A DNA stretch of 64,000 bases from Candidatus Cloacimonadota bacterium (GTDB lineage Bacteria; Cloacimonadota; Cloacimonadia; Cloacimonadales; JAJBBL01), in contig JAHYIR010000001.1 of the NCBI GenBank assembly GCA_019429305.1, positions 124,001-188,000 of the forward strand, in the 5' to 3' direction. Made by a program: the position numbers and the translations under genes. Shown piece by piece: positions 28,258 through 37,079 of this stretch (position 1 is its first letter; every line of letters starts with the position of its first letter). The notes under the pieces are model-generated. The model saw nothing but the letters and a program-made list of their open reading frames with translations. It had not been told where the DNA came from and did not search any database.

Positions 28258-29445
28258 TTACTCTTTTGATTGTAGTCTTTTTGTTAGTTTCGGAAGGATC
28301 TCAAATAGATCTCCAACAATTCCCACATCAGCAATTTTGAAAATCGGAGCATTAGTATCCTTGTTTATAGCGATGATATAGTCAGAGGATTGCATACCTG
28401 CTAAATGCTGTACTGCACCAGATATTCCAACTGCTATATAAATCCTTGGTTTAATAGTTTTGCCTGTTTGACCAACTTGATGGGGATAAGATACCCATTC
28501 TGCATCTACAGCAGCCCTTGAAGCACCTACCGCAGCATCAAGAACTTGAGCCAAATCCTCAATTAAAATAAAATTCTTCTTTTCTTTCAAACCTCTGCCA
28601 CCGGAAACGACAAAATTAGCTTCCGTAAGGTTCAAAGTTTGGGTAAAATCTTTCTGAAAACTAACAAACTGGGCTTTACTATCATAGTTTTCAAAGGCAA
28701 TAGTTTCGCTAATGATCGTGCCAGAGCGTTCCTTGTCTTCTGCTAAAGGGGTCATAACTTTATGTCTGACAGTGGCCATTTGTGGACGATGATTAGGTGT
28801 TAAGATAGTAGCCATGATATTACCACCAAAAGCTGGACGAGTTTGCAGAAGGTTTCCGGTCTCCTCATCTATAGCAAGTCCAGTACAATCAGCAGTTAAA
28901 CCTGTCTTTAGTTCCACTGCTACTCGAGGAATAAAAGATCTACCGATTACAGTTGCACCAGCTAAGATTATCTCCGGTTTATACTTTTGGGCTATTTCAA
29001 CAAATGCTTTAGTATATGACTGATCGATAAAATTATGGAGTTCCGGATCATCAACAACTATAACCTTGTCAGCTCCAAAAGCGATCAATTCTTCGGTTAG
29101 ATGCTCTACTTGATAGCCAAGTAAGATAGCAGTCAATTCACACTCACGAGTAGCAGCAAGTTCACTACCCTTGCCCAATAATTCGAAGACAACAGGAGCT
29201 AATATACCATCACGTTGCTCAGCATAGACCCAAACACCTTGATAATCTTCTTTGTTAACAACTTCTTGTTGTTCTTTGCGAATAAAAATGGCTTCAAATG
29301 GACAAGCACTGACACAGGCACCACATAAAGTGCATTTATCAGCGATAATTTCAGCAGTTTTATCTTCAATTATTATCGCATCATAAGCACACGACTTTAA
29401 ACACAAATTACATCCTACACACTTGTTTGCTATTACTTCAATCAT
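28258..29445 (-). CDS. Electron transfer flavoprotein alpha subunit with N-terminal ferredoxin domain
   Basis: This is a 395-residue EtfA protein. The first 60 residues carry two [4Fe-4S] motifs (CVGCNLCLKSC and CTLCGACVSACP). The EtfA Rossmann domain follows, and the C-terminal FAD domain has VGASRAAVDAEW, QVGQTGK and ISGAVQHLAGM. Such EtfAs belong to electron-transfer or bifurcating flavoproteins and normally pair with EtfB. No etfB or acyl-CoA dehydrogenase is adjacent: upstream is a 500-bp non-coding stretch and downstream an amidohydrolase. GGTGGAG precedes the ATG. Confidence 0.92.
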   Translation of the reverse strand: MIEVIANKCVGCNLCLKSCAYDAIIIEDKTAEIIADKCTLCGACVSACPFEAIFIRKEQQEVVNKEDYQGVWVYAEQRDGILAPVVFELLGKGSELAATRECELTAILLGYQVEHLTEELIAFGADKVIVVDDPELHNFIDQSYTKAFVEIAQKYKPEIILAGATVIGRSFIPRVAVELKTGLTADCTGLAIDEETGNLLQTRPAFGGNIMATILTPNHRPQMATVRHKVMTPLAEDKERSGTIISETIAFENYDSKAQFVSFQKDFTQTLNLTEANFVVSGGRGLKEKKNFILIEDLAQVLDAAVGASRAAVDAEWVSYPHQVGQTGKTIKPRIYIAVGISGAVQHLAGMQSSDYIIAINKDTNAPIFKIADVGIVGDLFEILPKLTKRLQSKE

Positions 29446-29694
29446 TAAAACTCCACCTTCGTTATCTATCTTGTTATATCTTTAAACCCTTTCCTATTAG
29501 AGAGTTAATTTTTTAATTGTGATTTAAGTCAAGTCGTTTCATAAAAGATAGTTGTTTGTCAACTATTTTGTTCAATGTTGAATATTCTGAGGACTTATAT
29601 CAATAGCTTTATCTCTTTGTATTCATTCGAGTAAAAACAAATTCTTCTTGTTAGAAGAGAATGGCAAAATTCAGTTTTATCTAAACTAAATCAT

Positions 29695-29738
29695 TAGGAG
29701 CCCTACGACTCGGATATGGCCGACTCGTGGGGCTCCTA
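29695..29738. repeat. Long palindromic hairpin, REP-like element B
   Basis: A 19-base arm (29695-29713) pairs with 29720-29738 around a 6-base loop, with one T-G wobble and one C-C mismatch. The inner core TACGA-C-TCGG / CCGACTCGT nearly matches the hairpin at 13661-13702, and 14 of 19 arm positions are identical. No T tract follows. It also lies between divergent genes. Confidence 0.8.
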
Positions 29739-29825
29739 TAAGATTCTACTTAAATTATCAAAGGTTCATGTTATTAAAATGACTCTAAATCTCGTAAGTA
29801 AAATCATAGAGGGAGTGAGAAACGC

Positions 29826-29913
29826 TTTTTAAACTATTCTGTGTATTGTGTTAATAGATGAGCCTGCCGGAAAATTTTCATTTACATTTTGATTGTTCAG
29901 AATAGTTTGGAAA
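29826..29913 (+). other. Inverted repeat in the leader of the GNAT gene
   Basis: AAACTATTCTG (29831-29841) is perfectly repeated in inverse as CAGAATAGTTT (29898-29908). Flanking TTTTT and AAAAA runs extend the pairing to about 16 bp with a 2-base bulge. The 56-base interior is unpaired by eye. It ends about 30 bp before the start codon and could be a structured leader or a small mobile remnant. Confidence 0.45.
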
Positions 29914-29943
29914 AAAAAAGATTGAGAAACGGAGGTTGAGGTG

Positions 29944-30549
29944 ATGAGATATTATAAAAAATTAGTTGGATCAAAGTGTTATCTTTCTCCAATATCACCT
30001 GATGATGCAGAGTTATTTACTGAATGGCTAAATGATATTGAGTTAACGAAATATTTAGCAATCATTCGTAATTCATATACAGTCTCAAAAGAGAAAGAGA
30101 TCTTGGAAGAGATGGCTAAAAATGATCATGCATATGTGATAGTTGATATTGAAATAAATAAGCCAATTGGAATAGTAAGTATTTTTAGGTTTGACCATAT
30201 TAACAATACTTGTGAATTGGGGTTGTTCATTGGAGATAAAGACTACTGGAATCTTGGATATGGTGAAGAAGCAACCCGTTTATTGTTAGATTTTGCTTTC
30301 ACTATTCTCAACATTAACAATGTTATGTTATTGGTAATTGATTTCAATGTTCGGGCTATCAAGTGCTATGAAAAAATTGGTTTTAAAGAAATTGGACGAA
30401 GAAGACAAGCTTATCATATTGCCGGTAGGAAATATGATATTGTTTATATGGATATCCTGAATGAAGAGTTTGATAGTACATATCTTAAGCAAATGTTTTC
30501 AGATGAATATGAGGCCTCACAGAAACCGAAAAAGATAGAAATGGTGTAA
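29944..30549 (+). CDS. GNAT acetyltransferase, RimJ/RimL-like
   Basis: This is a GNAT acyltransferase of about 201 residues, of the RimJ/RimL or SpeG-like subgroup. Visible motifs are an N-terminal LSPISPDDAELFTEWLND segment, a CELGLFIGDKDYWNLGYGEEAT block that contains the acetyl-CoA loop, and VRAIKCYEKIGFKEIGRRRQ near the C-terminus. The protein or small-molecule substrate is unknown. The ATG at 29944 is preferred over the GTG three bases before it because it gives better spacing (8 bases) from GGAGG at 29931-29935. holB starts 32 bp downstream. Confidence 0.88.
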   Translation: MRYYKKLVGSKCYLSPISPDDAELFTEWLNDIELTKYLAIIRNSYTVSKEKEILEEMAKNDHAYVIVDIEINKPIGIVSIFRFDHINNTCELGLFIGDKDYWNLGYGEEATRLLLDFAFTILNINNVMLLVIDFNVRAIKCYEKIGFKEIGRRRQAYHIAGRKYDIVYMDILNEEFDSTYLKQMFSDEYEASQKPKKIEMV

Positions 30550-30581
30550 AAAATTTTAGTAACGACTTAATATCACTCTGT

Positions 30582-31700
30582 ATGTTTGAACGAATCCAAG
30601 GTCAAGATAGTACTTTAGAGGTACTCAAAAGAGCAGTAAAATTAGAGAAAATAGCTCAAAGCTATCTTTTTTATGGACCGGAAGGGGTTGGTAAATTTAC
30701 ATCAGCCCTCTACTTTGGGATGGCAGTCAATTGTCTCTCTGAATTAGGTGAAAAACCTTGTGGAAAATGCTCTTCCTGCGTTAAGCTTCTTCAATTCAGT
30801 CATCCTGATTTCCTATATCTTTTCCCAACCCCTAACTATGATATGAGTCCCGAAGGTGAGATCAAAGATAATAAAATGCTTAGAGAATATGAGAGTTTTC
30901 TGGAAAATAAACGGGAGAAACCATGGAAGGAGTACTTTTTTAGTGGCAATATTGGGTTAAGACTTGATAGTGTAAGAATGCTACAACACCGGATAAATCT
31001 ATCCCGAAATGAAGCTAAGTATAAGATCTTCATAATAGAAAGAGCAGAGATGATGAATATGAGCTCTGCTAATGCCTTTCTAAAAACCCTCGAAGAGCCC
31101 CCGGATGATGTAATGATCATCCTGATCTCTGCAAAACCGGAATCTCTCTTACCGACAATAATTTCTCGCTGTCAGAAAGTAAGTTTTCAAAAACTATCCA
31201 GACAAGTCATTGAAAAGGAATTACTAGATAATAGAGGTTGTGAACTGATCATTGCCAAAACAATTGCTAGAATAGCTGACGGTAATATGGAAAAAGCACT
31301 CTGTCTAATTGAAGAACAAAAAACAGAATCTAGACAGAGTGTTTTAACTCTCATCAGTTTGATAGTTAATGGTGATGATCTAGGTTTCATGAGTTATATA
31401 GAAAAATATAAGACTCTTAAAAATGTCAGTGAGTTAATAGATGTAATCCGTAATCTGGTTATCTGGTTAACTGATGTTGCCTGTTTCTATACCTGTCCTG
31501 ATGAGATAGTAAACATTGATAGATTGGAGCTGATAGAGCAAATAGCAGCCACCAATTCTCTTATTGAAGAGCAGATAACTGAGATCATAAGATTCTTAGA
31601 GACAATGATTAAGCGTCTAGAAGGTAATGTCAATCCTCATCTTGTGGGAATTGAAATCTATTTACAGCTCAAACAGTATATGAAGCCGGTTGGCAATTAG
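30582..31700 (+). CDS. holB: DNA polymerase III subunit delta'
   Basis: This is a 372-residue clamp-loader AAA+ subunit of the replicative polymerase. The N-terminal FERIQGQD leads to the Walker A-like GPEGVGK near residue 35, and a zinc module follows (CLSELGEKPCGKCSSC). The SANAFLKTLEEPPDDVMIILIS block and the sensor SRCQKVSF are typical of delta' or a short DnaX homologue. No Shine-Dalgarno is obvious before the ATG. It lies between the GNAT gene and a broken surface-antigen gene. Confidence 0.9.
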   Translation: MFERIQGQDSTLEVLKRAVKLEKIAQSYLFYGPEGVGKFTSALYFGMAVNCLSELGEKPCGKCSSCVKLLQFSHPDFLYLFPTPNYDMSPEGEIKDNKMLREYESFLENKREKPWKEYFFSGNIGLRLDSVRMLQHRINLSRNEAKYKIFIIERAEMMNMSSANAFLKTLEEPPDDVMIILISAKPESLLPTIISRCQKVSFQKLSRQVIEKELLDNRGCELIIAKTIARIADGNMEKALCLIEEQKTESRQSVLTLISLIVNGDDLGFMSYIEKYKTLKNVSELIDVIRNLVIWLTDVACFYTCPDEIVNIDRLELIEQIAATNSLIEEQITEIIRFLETMIKRLEGNVNPHLVGIEIYLQLKQYMKPVGN

Positions 31701-31720
31701 CCATTTTTTTTCAGTAAAAA

Positions 31721-32815
31721 GTGATAAAAAGCTTTTTAATAGTAATAATAGTAGCTTTATTAATAACCATCCTGTTTTGTAATCCAACAGAAGATGAGAT
31801 AATATCCTCCAAAAAGACTGAAAGAGCAGTATTACCCTATGTTCTGTATACTTCAGAAACTGGTTTCATGATTGGCATTTTAGGTAGTATGAGTCTGTAC
31901 AATGTTTTCCAAGATGGAAATAACTGGATAATTTTAGGAACTGCTCAATATACACAGAAGAAACAGACAGCAATGAATCTGCTCCCGATCTATGAAACAA
32001 AAGATAAGACTTTTCAGACCAATTTGGATTTTGGTTATAAATATTGGCCTTAAGACTTCTATGGCATAGGTATAGATACTACGGAGAGTTCAAAGGAAGA
32101 ATTTGTTTCCAAGGAATTGGAGATAGATTGGAATATTCGCCATCAACTTTATATGAAATGGAGTGGTGGTATGCTCTTTAATTATGCAAGTTATGCACTT
32201 GAATTGAATGAAGATACACTATTATTGTCTGATGGTACTATTAAAGGTAGTAAAGGTGGGCAGCTTATAGGATTTGGTTTTACAATAGCCAGAGATAATA
32301 GGAACAGCCATTTCTTCACTACTGCAGGTGAGTTTTATGAGTTAAGAACAGTTTATTATGATAAAAAACTTAGTAGTGATTTTAATTTCAAAGAGTATTC
32401 CTTAGATTTGAGAAGATACTATTCTTTATCAGAGAAACAATCTATATCGTTTCAATACTATTCCGGTATTCAAACTACTGGAGTACCGTTTCAAAAAATG
32501 TTCCAGTTAGGTGATTTTCTAAGGGCTTATCAAACCTCCAGATACTTGGACAGATGCATAACAACACTCCGTTCAGAATATCGGATATTTCCTTGGGACA
32601 ATAAAAGGAAAAAGAGAATCGGTTTTGTGCTCTTTACAGAAGCTGGAACTGTCTTAGACAAGTTCAAAGATTGGAGATGGGATAAAAAAAAGTTTTCTTA
32701 TGGCGTTGGTACAAGGTTTAGATTAATTGAAGGGGAGGGGATGTTATTAAGGTTTGATTTTGGCGTATCAAAAGAATCTATTAATATTCTCTTTGTTGCT
32801 ATGGAAGCTTTTTAA
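31721..32815 (+). pseudogene. Omp85/surface-antigen-like protein interrupted by an in-frame TAA
   Basis: One frame (364 codons) runs from a GTG at 31721 to 32815, interrupted by a single TAA at 32051-32053. The N-terminal part has a signal-like hydrophobic start and LPYVLYTSETGFMIGILGS. The second part continues without a shift: DFYGIGIDT immediately after the stop, then beta-strand-rich sequence, QLGDFLRAYQ and LRFDFGVSK, as in D15-type barrels. The family pattern around the stop would be a tyrosine/proline segment followed by FYGIG, so the TAA replaces one residue (for example AAA or GAA). It is a pseudogene, a sequencing error or a readthrough case. Two separate proteins are unlikely. Confidence 0.75.
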
Positions 32816-34338
32816 TCTGGATTATTCTCTTTTTCTTCTTTGAACACTACGAATGGTTTATCGCCGGGATACGTTCCAAAATCTATGTCTTTTGAATTCT
32901 GAAACTTCTTCAAAATATTGTTGACTCTCTCAACACCCAGTTTGATGTTTTGCATATATGTCTTTTGTTTTTCCGAGATCTCTTTATCTTTCAAACTCTC
33001 CTGCAAGAGTTCCAAATTACCGACTATGATCATCAATGGCTGATTTACTTCATGACTTGCTGTGATAGCCATAGCAAGAGCTGCCGTGGTTTTTGCAATC
33101 TTTAACCTATTTTCAGTTTTCTCCTGAACTTTTTTTAATTCATGATTTAGTTCTACATTGGCGAATTTTAAAGTCTCCTGCTCGGCATGAATCTCTTCGC
33201 TGATTTTGATATATTGTTTGTAATATTCGTAAGCTTCTTTATAGTCATTTATATGATGGTAATAGTCTGACAATACTTTAAAAGTATCCTTTCTCAATTC
33301 TTTATTGTCTATCTGCTCCAGCAAAGAAATAGCTTCATTAACTGCTTCGGTTGTAGCTTCTTTTAATTCTAATCTTATATACACAGTTATAAGATTGAGT
33401 AGTGAATTCAGTCGTTCACCTATTGTGACAACTTTCACATTCTCATTAGCAATTTTGGGGCTTTCTGCTGCTATTTGCCTGATCCTCATGGCTTCATCAT
33501 AACACTTTTTGGCTTCTTCATATTGCTTCAAGTTTCGATATATCATCCCCAAATTATTTAAGACTTCATACATCAAATTTTTGTCTACTGTTTTGCTGAC
33601 GTTTTCATGAGCTGCTTTGAGATATTCCAAAGCTCTATCATACTGATAACGTCGCCAATACAAGAGTCCCAGATTGATTTGATTATAGATGATGCCGTCT
33701 ATGTTCTCTAATTCGGTGTAGATAGTGAGCGATTTAAGAAAATAATCTAACGCCAGATCAAAAGAAGATGTTTTGTTATAAATTTGGCCAATATTAATTA
33801 GAGTCGATGCTGTCCAAAGACGTTCAGTATTTTTTTCAGACCAATCAAGAAGTAAAGCAAAGTAATCTTTTGCAGTCTTAAAATCGCCCTGTAAAAAATA
33901 TATTGAGGCAATTTTATTTAATAGAGACCCATGGTATTGAGGATCAGGATCCATATTCTTGATGATATCCAGAGCATTAAGGTATTTTTCTATAGCACGA
34001 TCATAATTCTTTTCGGCTTGAAAAATATCGCCATAGAGAATGAGTACTTCAGCTTTCCTATTTTGCAGATTAGCATCCGAGAAAGATTCCGCTTTAGCAA
34101 TGAAGTCAAAGGCGTCATTGAATTGATTTAACTGCATTTGACCTTCAGCTAATAAGATTAGACAATCCAATTCTTCGTCGCTCATACTCTTATCTTGAGC
34201 TGTAATTAATGCAGTTTTAGCATAGAGAATTGCTTTGGAAGGATCGGTAATAATAGCAGAACGCGCTTCTGAGATTATGTCTCTAATTTCTTCGGAAATT
34301 GATCTTAAAGAATTTGTTTCTCTCTCATCTCTATCCAT
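32812..34338 (-). CDS. TPR protein ending in a histidine-kinase DHp domain, no ATPase domain
   Basis: This is a cytoplasmic protein of about 508 residues. Roughly residues 20-370 are about eight tetratricopeptide repeats (for example YDRAIEKYLNALDII, FDLALDYFLKSLTIY and YEEAKKCYDEAMRIR). A coiled coil follows, then a DHp-type segment ASHEVNQPLMIIVGNLELL with a candidate phospho-acceptor His near 429. It stops about 80 residues later, before any N, G1 or G2 box, so no ATP-binding catalytic domain is present. It may be phosphorylated in trans or be a decayed kinase. The ATG at 34338 has AAGGA seven bases upstream. Its 3' end overlaps the convergent gene by 4 bp. Confidence 0.82.
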   Translation of the reverse strand: MDRDERETNSLRSISEEIRDIISEARSAIITDPSKAILYAKTALITAQDKSMSDEELDCLILLAEGQMQLNQFNDAFDFIAKAESFSDANLQNRKAEVLILYGDIFQAEKNYDRAIEKYLNALDIIKNMDPDPQYHGSLLNKIASIYFLQGDFKTAKDYFALLLDWSEKNTERLWTASTLINIGQIYNKTSSFDLALDYFLKSLTIYTELENIDGIIYNQINLGLLYWRRYQYDRALEYLKAAHENVSKTVDKNLMYEVLNNLGMIYRNLKQYEEAKKCYDEAMRIRQIAAESPKIANENVKVVTIGERLNSLLNLITVYIRLELKEATTEAVNEAISLLEQIDNKELRKDTFKVLSDYYHHINDYKEAYEYYKQYIKISEEIHAEQETLKFANVELNHELKKVQEKTENRLKIAKTTAALAMAITASHEVNQPLMIIVGNLELLQESLKDKEISEKQKTYMQNIKLGVERVNNILKKFQNSKDIDFGTYPGDKPFVVFKEEKENNPD

Positions 34339-34979
34339 ACTCAAATCCTTGCGATGCTGTCTTTTGTTTTCAAGTTAGTTCACTCTCTCTTTATTATATA
34401 AAAAACTTTGACTACTAATCCATCTACCTTACCTAAAAAAACGCTCAGAATTTGTCAATGTTTTTTTATCTTTCTTTTACATATGAACCGTAAAATTTTC
34501 TACTCTGAGATATAACTGTCTTTGAATCAATATGTTGCTGAATAACACAAGCTATAATTTTTTTCCTGATCTTCTGAAGTTAAGTTATTATTGTGATTCT
34601 CAATTACCAGGCAAAGAGATGTCAGATTGAGATAAATAGAAAAGATAGTGATAATCCAGATGATTAACCAAGCAAAAGCAAGAGAAAATTTTCCTGATAA
34701 CGAAAAAGAAAGCCAATAATCTAAGATCAAATCAACTCAGGCAAAGGTTTTGGGGTTTAGGGCAAAGAGTACGTCTATATCATAGAAGAAAGAAAATAAA
34801 GTATGATTGAATGAAACTGCTTGACATAAGTTAACTACTTGAATTCTTATACACCTAATAATTCAAAAAGAAAAATCACAACTTGAGAATAAAGTTCATA
34901 ATTAATTAGATATTAGAGAGTTAGGATGTCACATTCTTGTTCTGACTCTTAAATAAATTTTTCATACCAAGAGGTGAGT
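34339..34979. other. Intergenic region, 641 bp, upstream of nrdD
   Basis: The region lies between the divergent TPR/DHp gene and nrdD. It is AT-rich. I see a candidate promoter for nrdD at 34821-34850 and a leader of about 120 bases with no obvious strong hairpin. A 67-codon minus-strand frame at 34527-34730 starts only at TTG, has a weak ribosome site and one hydrophobic segment; I do not call it. No NrdR box was recognised. Confidence 0.5.
34821..34850 (+). promoter_or_regulatory. Candidate sigma70-type promoter of nrdDG
   Basis: A perfect TTGACA at 34821-34826 is followed after 18 bp by TCTTAT (34845-34850, four of six). It would give an untranslated leader of about 120 bases before nrdD. 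Confidence 0.4.
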
Positions 34980-37079
34980 ATGTTCACTAAGATACGGAAA
35001 CGTAACGGCAAATATGTAGATTTTGAGCTGGAGAAGATTACTGAAGCTATATATAAAGCAGGTCAAGCAACAAGAGAGTTCGATGAAGAGATCGCCAAAA
35101 AGCTTACTTTTAGGGTTTTGAATTTAGCACAACAAATATTGCACGACGAAGGTCCATCAGTAGAAGAGATTCAGGATATAGTAGAAGAAGTGCTATTAAC
35201 CTCACCCTATAAGAAAACCGCCAAATCATACATCCTCTATCGTGATCAGCATTCACAGATGCGAGAGATCGTCTCTAACGCCAGAGTAAATATGATTGAT
35301 GATTATATAGATAAGATCGACTGGCAAGTGCAAGAAAATAGCAACATGTCATATTCTCTACAGGGCTTGAATAACTATTTGGCATCAGAAGTCAGCAAAG
35401 CATATTGGTTGAATAAAATATATCCGCCTGAGATTCGCAATGCTCATCAGGAAGGAGATTTTCATATCCACGATCTCGGTATAATATCTGTGTACTGTGT
35501 TGGTTGGGATCTAATGGACTTACTTCTAACAGGATTCACCGGAGTTGAAGGAAAAGTTGAAAGTAAACCGGCAAAACACTTTCGGGCGGTATTGGGACAA
35601 TTAGTTAATTTTTTCTATACCTTGCAAGGTGAAGCAGCCGGAGCCCAAGCATTTTCTAACTTCGATACTCTACTTGCTCCATTTATTAGATATGATAATT
35701 TGGAGTATAAGGAAGTCAAACAGGCAATGCAGGAGTTTATTTTTAATATCAATGTGCCAACTAGGGTAGGATTTCAGACTCCTTTCACTAATATATCTAT
35801 GGATTTAATAGTTCCGGCAAATTATGCTGATACTCCAGTTGTTATTGGGGGGAAGCAGCAAAAAGAAACCTACAGTGATTTTCAATATGAGATGGATCTG
35901 TTGAACAGGGCATTTTTGGAAGTCATGACAGAAGGAGATGCCAAGGGCCGTGTGTTTACTTTTCCAATACCAACATATAGCATAACTAAGGATTTTAACT
36001 GGGAAAATGAGAATCTCCAACAATTATGGGCTGTAACCGCAAAATACGGGATTCCCTATTTTTCTAATTTTGTTAATTCAGAACTGAAACCTGAAGATGC
36101 TCGGTCTATGTGTTGCCGATTAAGATTAGACACCAGAACCCTGACAGCCAGAGGGGGAGGGCTGTTTGGGGCTAATCCACTAACCGGTTCAATAGGTGTT
36201 GTGACAATAAATTTACCAAGAATTGGTTATTTATCTGATAATGAAGCAGAGTTTTTTGCATATTTAGATACTCAGCTGGAAAGAGCAAAGAAATCTTTGG
36301 AAATAAAAAGAAAGATTCTGGAAAAACTGACCGATAATGGTCTCTATCCCTATTCGAAATTCTATCTGAGAATGATTAAAGAGAGATTTGATTCCTATTG
36401 GAAAAATCACTTCTCTACTATCGGTATAGTAGGAATGAATGAAGCTTCTATCAATCTTAACGGAGAAAATCTCGCTACTGAAACAGGACAGAATTTTGCT
36501 GTTAAAGTAATGGATTATATCCGTGACCGACTTATTGAATTTCAAGAGGAAACTGGCAATTATTATAACTTGGAAGCTACACCAGCTGAAAGTACCTCCT
36601 ACCGTCTGGCTAGGTTAGATAAACATTTATACAAAGATATTGTTTTTGCTAATGGTAAAGCAATTTCTAATATTCAGGAACCTTATTATACTAATTCGAC
36701 TCAATTACCAGTTAACTACTCTGACGATATTTTCGAAGTTCTCGATAAACAGGATCCCATACAAATCAAATATACGGGAGGAACAGTCCTACATATTTAT
36801 GGTGGAGAAAAAATTGATGATCCTAATGTTGTTAAAAAACTAGTCAGCAAAATATGTCAAAACTATCACTTACCTTACTTCACCTTTACTCCTACCTTCA
36901 GTATTTGTCCTAACCATGGATATCTAAACGGTGAAGTAGCTATCTGTCCTCAATGTGAAGCAAAAACAGAGATTTATTCCAGAGTTACTGGGTATTTAAG
37001 GCCGGTATCTCAATGGAATGCAGGAAAACAGGAAGAATATAAGAATCGTGTTAATTTCAAGATAAAAAAAGTGATATGA
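34980..37079 (+). CDS. nrdD: Anaerobic ribonucleoside-triphosphate reductase
   Basis: This is a glycyl-radical class III ribonucleotide reductase of about 699 residues that makes dNTPs without oxygen. An N-terminal ATP-cone (KIRKRNGKYVDFELEKI) is followed by the NrdD barrel. The C-terminus has a four-cysteine zinc site (CPNHG and CPQC) and the radical site RVTGYLRPVSQWNAGKQ, with the radical glycine near residue 682. The ATG at 34980 is preferred to the GTG two codons earlier because AGAGGTGA pairs better with it. The nrdG activase gene overlaps the stop by 4 bp. Confidence 0.96.
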   Translation: MFTKIRKRNGKYVDFELEKITEAIYKAGQATREFDEEIAKKLTFRVLNLAQQILHDEGPSVEEIQDIVEEVLLTSPYKKTAKSYILYRDQHSQMREIVSNARVNMIDDYIDKIDWQVQENSNMSYSLQGLNNYLASEVSKAYWLNKIYPPEIRNAHQEGDFHIHDLGIISVYCVGWDLMDLLLTGFTGVEGKVESKPAKHFRAVLGQLVNFFYTLQGEAAGAQAFSNFDTLLAPFIRYDNLEYKEVKQAMQEFIFNINVPTRVGFQTPFTNISMDLIVPANYADTPVVIGGKQQKETYSDFQYEMDLLNRAFLEVMTEGDAKGRVFTFPIPTYSITKDFNWENENLQQLWAVTAKYGIPYFSNFVNSELKPEDARSMCCRLRLDTRTLTARGGGLFGANPLTGSIGVVTINLPRIGYLSDNEAEFFAYLDTQLERAKKSLEIKRKILEKLTDNGLYPYSKFYLRMIKERFDSYWKNHFSTIGIVGMNEASINLNGENLATETGQNFAVKVMDYIRDRLIEFQEETGNYYNLEATPAESTSYRLARLDKHLYKDIVFANGKAISNIQEPYYTNSTQLPVNYSDDIFEVLDKQDPIQIKYTGGTVLHIYGGEKIDDPNVVKKLVSKICQNYHLPYFTFTPTFSICPNHGYLNGEVAICPQCEAKTEIYSRVTGYLRPVSQWNAGKQEEYKNRVNFKIKKVI

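Larger units (their letters stand above)
29446..29943. other. Intergenic region, 498 bp, with hairpin and leader inverted repeat
   Basis: This stretch lies between divergent genes and has no convincing open reading frame. It holds hairpin element B (29695-29738), a long inverted repeat in the leader of the downstream gene (29826-29914), and AT-rich sequence in which the promoters of both genes presumably lie. No tRNA or known riboswitch was recognised. Confidence 0.6.

Noticed and set aside
34527-34730. 67-codon minus-strand frame with one hydrophobic segment
   Set aside because: It starts only at TTG, has a weak ribosome site and no recognisable domain.
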